Below, piece by piece: positions 60,321-64,000 of a stretch of DNA of 64,000 nucleotides. The stretch comes from Pseudomonas fulva (GTDB lineage Bacteria; Pseudomonadota; Gammaproteobacteria; Pseudomonadales; Pseudomonadaceae): contig NZ_CP082928.1 in NCBI RefSeq assembly GCF_023517795.1, positions 1,674,001 through 1,738,000 on the forward strand. The letters run 5' to 3'. The notes beneath the pieces were generated by a model, which saw nothing but the letters and a program-made list of their open reading frames with translations, did no database searches and was not told where the DNA came from. Both the position numbers and the translations under genes were made by a program. The stretch's first letter is position 1; every line of letters begins with the position of its first letter.

Positions 60321-61510
60321 CAACGGCTCTCCCTTGTACGCACGTCTGCCTGCCCGACGTTGTTGCCAACGCGTGCGCCGAGATCGGCAGCGCCGGCACC
60401 GGCCGCGCCGGACGACGGATTACTGCTGCCACCACGGCTGTCGATCATCTTGTCCAGCGGCAGATAGAGCAGGTTGTTCTGCCCCTTGTCGCCGGTTACC
60501 AGAACCTTGCTGGTGTTGCTCATCATCTGCTGCATGGTGTCCAGGTACAGACGCTCACGGGTGACTTCCGGAGCCTTGCGGTACTCGGCCACCAGCGCGG
60601 TGAAACGATCCGCCTCACCCTGGGCGCGGGAGATCACTTCGTCACGGTAACCGCTGGCATCCTCGATCAGACGCTGGGCCTGACCACGGGCTTCCGGCAC
60701 CACGCCGTTGGCGTAGGTTTCCGCCTGGTTCTTCTCACGCTGCTCGTCTTCACGGGCGCGGATCACGTCATCGAAGGCTTCCTGCACTTCACGCGGCGCC
60801 GCCGCGCTCTGCAGGTTCACCTGGGTCACGGTGATACCGGTGCGGTAGGTGTCGAGGAAACGCTGCAGACGCTCACGCACATCGCCGGCCATCTGCTCAC
60901 GACCTTCGGTCAGCACCTGGTCCATCTCGGTGGAACCCACGACGTGGCGCACGGCGCTGTCGGTGGCGTGCTGCAGGCTGGTTTCAGGCATGTCGACGTT
61001 GAGCACGAAATCCTGCAGGTTGCTGATCTTGTACTGAACGGTCAGAGGTACTTCGATGATGTTCTCGTCTTCGGTCAACATCTGCCCCTGCTTGCTGTAA
61101 GCACGCTCGCGGGTGACGTTTTCCTGGAACTTGCGATCGATCGGCGGGAAATAGATGTTCAGGCCCGGCCCGACCGTCTCGTGGTACTTGCCGAAACGCA
61201 GCACGACGGCCTGCTCCTGCTCATCGACCACATAGATAGCGTTGTACAGCCAAAAAGCGCCCACGACGGCCAGTGCAACGAACAGCAGGCCGAAACCGCC
61301 ACCCTTGCCCCTGGAACCATTGTTGTCACTGCCGCGTTTGTTGCCGCCACCGAACACCCCATTGAGTTTGTCCTGCAGCTTGCGGAAGGCTTCGTCAAGA
61401 TCCGGTGGTCCCTTGCGGTCGCCGCCACCACCGCCGCCGTTGCCACGACGGCCGCCGCCACCCCAGGGATCCTGATTGTTCGAGTTGCCACCCGGCTCAT
61501 TCCAAGCCAT
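60320..61510 (-). CDS. hflK: FtsH protease modulator HflK
   Basis: Partner of HflC, 396 residues. A cytoplasmic glycine- and asparagine-rich N-terminus (1-60, WGGGGRRGNGGGGGG) precedes one membrane helix (about 73-95, GFGLLFVALAVVGAFWLYNAIYVV) and the SPFH domain (EQEQAVVLRFGKYHETVGPGLNIYFPPIDRK), then a charged helix and a short serine-glycine tail. I chose ATG 61510 (MAWNEPGGNS), the family start; the frame is open to 62002 across the gap and hflX. A stem lies in the gap to hflX. Confidence 0.96.
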   Translation of the reverse strand: MAWNEPGGNSNNQDPWGGGGRRGNGGGGGGDRKGPPDLDEAFRKLQDKLNGVFGGGNKRGSDNNGSRGKGGGFGLLFVALAVVGAFWLYNAIYVVDEQEQAVVLRFGKYHETVGPGLNIYFPPIDRKFQENVTRERAYSKQGQMLTEDENIIEVPLTVQYKISNLQDFVLNVDMPETSLQHATDSAVRHVVGSTEMDQVLTEGREQMAGDVRERLQRFLDTYRTGITVTQVNLQSAAAPREVQEAFDDVIRAREDEQREKNQAETYANGVVPEARGQAQRLIEDASGYRDEVISRAQGEADRFTALVAEYRKAPEVTRERLYLDTMQQMMSNTSKVLVTGDKGQNNLLYLPLDKMIDSRGGSSNPSSGAAGAGAADLGARVGNNVGQADVRTRESR

Positions 61511-61538
61511 AGCGCTCTCCATACTGATAAAGCAAAGA

Positions 61539-61553
61539 CGCGCCAACGGCGCG
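61539..61553 (-). other. Stem-loop in the hflX-hflK gap
   Basis: On the minus strand CGCGCC, GTT, GGCGCG is followed by TCTTTGCTTT. It may weaken read-through from hflX into hflK or act as an attenuator; the T-run is broken, so it is a doubtful terminator. Confidence 0.4.
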
Positions 61554-61607
61554 CCCACCAATGCTACAGAATGCCTGCTTCCAGCGGCAAAATCACCGCT
61601 GCGGGCT

Positions 61608-62909
61608 TTATTGCAAAGTGTGTTGCTCGATGAACTCGAGTGGCTGCAGGCCCTCGCGGCTGACCAGACGGTTGAGTTCGACCCGCGGAATGCGCACCTG
61701 CAACAGGCTGCTGCCGTCCTGCGCATAGGACTCCTGCAGCACGGCGCCCAGTTCAAAGAATTGCGCCCGCAAGCGCGCCAGGCGCTGCGGCAACTGCAGC
61801 GTGGCGACAAACAGGTCGTCACCGAGCAGCTCGGCGACCGCCTGCTTGAGCAGGGGCAAGCCACGACCATCACGCGCCGACAGCCAGACCCGCTCAGGAC
61901 GCCCATCGGCATTGCGCTGAATCTGCGGCTCGACGCCCTCGAGCAGGTCGAGCTTGTTGTACACCTCGAGCACCGGCAGGTCCTGGGCGCCGATTTCGCC
62001 AAGCACCGCGAGCACCTGCTCGATCTGCGCGTCGCGCTCCGGCTCGTGGGAATCGATCACGTGCAGCAGCAGATCGGAGTTGCTCGATTCTTCGAGGGTG
62101 GCGCGAAACGCCTCGACCAGCTTGTGCGGCAGGTGACGGATGAAGCCCACGGTATCGGCCAGCACCACCGGGCCCAGGTCGTCCAGTTGCAGACGGCGCA
62201 GGGTCGGATCGAGGGTGGCGAACAGCTGATCCGCCGCATAGACCTCGGATTCGGTCAGGGCGTTGAACAGCGTGGACTTGCCGGCGTTGGTGTAGCCGAC
62301 CAGCGAGACGGAAGGAATGTCCGCCCGCTTGCGGCCACGGCGTGCCTGCTCGCGCTGGCTGCGCACCTTTTCCAGCTTCTGCTTGATCTGGCGAATGCGC
62401 ACGCGCAACAGGCGGCGGTCGGTTTCCAGCTGGGTTTCACCCGGGCCGCGCAGACCGATACCACCTTTCTGCCGCTCGAGGTGAGTCCAGCCACGCACCA
62501 GGCGCGTGCTCATGTGATCGAGCTGGGCCAGCTCGACCTGCAACTTGCCTTCGTGGGTACGGGCGCGCTGGGCGAAGATATCGAGAATCAGCCCGGTACG
62601 ATCCAGCACACGGCACTCGAACATGCGCTCGAGGTTACGTTCCTGGCTGGGCGTGAGGACATGATTGAAGATGACCAGGTCGGCCTCATGGGCCTTGACC
62701 TGGTCACGCAGCTCTTCCACCTTGCCGCTACCGATGAGGAACTTCGCCGTGGGCCGGCTGTTCGGCACACTGAAGAACGCCACGGTATCGGCACCGGCGG
62801 AAAGCGCCAGTTCGTGAAACTCCTGGGGATCCTCGCTCGCCTCGGTGTTCTGACTATCCAGATGAACCAGGATGGCCCGTTCACCCCCTTCATGGCGCTC
62901 GAAGAACAA
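61608..62909 (-). CDS. hflX: ribosome-associated GTPase HflX
   Basis: GTPase of 433 residues that binds the large ribosomal subunit and splits stalled ribosomes under stress. The N-terminal domain (about 1-115) and helical linker GGIGLRGPGETQLETDRRLLRVRI are followed by the G domain with G1 GYTNAGKST, G3 DTVGFI and G4 NKLDLL, and a C-terminal extension (about 360-433). The start is a TTG at 62909 with AGGGGG 5 bases upstream, giving the family start FFERHEGGERAILV. It lies 14 bases after hfq. Confidence 0.95.
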   Translation of the reverse strand: MFFERHEGGERAILVHLDSQNTEASEDPQEFHELALSAGADTVAFFSVPNSRPTAKFLIGSGKVEELRDQVKAHEADLVIFNHVLTPSQERNLERMFECRVLDRTGLILDIFAQRARTHEGKLQVELAQLDHMSTRLVRGWTHLERQKGGIGLRGPGETQLETDRRLLRVRIRQIKQKLEKVRSQREQARRGRKRADIPSVSLVGYTNAGKSTLFNALTESEVYAADQLFATLDPTLRRLQLDDLGPVVLADTVGFIRHLPHKLVEAFRATLEESSNSDLLLHVIDSHEPERDAQIEQVLAVLGEIGAQDLPVLEVYNKLDLLEGVEPQIQRNADGRPERVWLSARDGRGLPLLKQAVAELLGDDLFVATLQLPQRLARLRAQFFELGAVLQESYAQDGSSLLQVRIPRVELNRLVSREGLQPLEFIEQHTLQ

Positions 62910-62923
62910 TGCGACCCCCTGGT

Positions 62924-64000
<1,077 letters not shown>

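Overview
The window is a gene-dense, GC-rich chromosomal segment with the gene content of a Pseudomonas. The rml/dct/fabY block, the urt block and the dnaB-rpsF-rnr-purA-hfl-hfq-miaA block resemble, from memory, neighbourhoods of the P. aeruginosa chromosome (roughly PA5161-PA5177, PA4858-PA4872 and PA4928-PA4945), here brought together in one window. No insertion sequence, prophage, CRISPR array, rRNA gene or replication origin was seen. Two identical tRNA-Leu(CAG) genes are present. pobA (left edge) and miaA (right edge) are cut by the window.

Layout. 1-2.5 kb: end of pobA, a DUF411 metal-binding protein and a YpfJ-type zinc protease. 2.5-5.9 kb: dTDP-L-rhamnose genes in the order rmlB-rmlA-rmlC-rmlD with overlapping starts. 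6.0-12.6 kb: C4-dicarboxylate system, with sensor kinase DctB, sigma-54 activator DctD and TRAP transporter DctPQM; dctP has a consensus -24/-12 promoter with a palindrome upstream. 12.9-14.8 kb: fabY, a beta-ketoacyl-ACP synthase. 15.0-17.1 kb: cysQ-nudE and yrfG. 17.5-29.6 kb: a urea locus with allophanate hydrolase, urea carboxylase, a GntR regulator and the UrtABCDE urea importer, headed by a second consensus sigma-54 promoter and an NtrC-like site. The layout implies import of urea and its ATP-dependent breakdown without urease under nitrogen limitation. 29.8-34 kb: a short-chain dehydrogenase, two acetyltransferases, a DksA-type zinc finger protein, an oxaloacetate decarboxylase and a periplasmic binding protein. 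34.2-37.9 kb: three membrane proteins and a YegD-type Hsp70.

37.9-42.1 kb looks accessory: a decayed stretch followed by an amidohydrolase, an MHS-type transporter and a LysR regulator. 42.4-46.8 kb holds radical-SAM YgiQ and a 7TM diguanylate cyclase with GGDEF and an inhibitory site. 46.8-53.9 kb, all on the minus strand, is housekeeping: dnaB, rplI, a DUF2232 membrane protein, rpsR, rpsF, rlmB and rnr. 54-64 kb holds the tandem tRNA-Leu genes, a chemoreceptor, purA, hisZ, hflC, hflK, hflX, hfq and miaA.

Nothing here is clearly a new molecular system. The most informative signals are the two sigma-54 promoters, the urease-independent urea locus with hairpin repeats in its gaps, several unexplained palindromes in promoter regions, and the amidohydrolase-transporter cassette.
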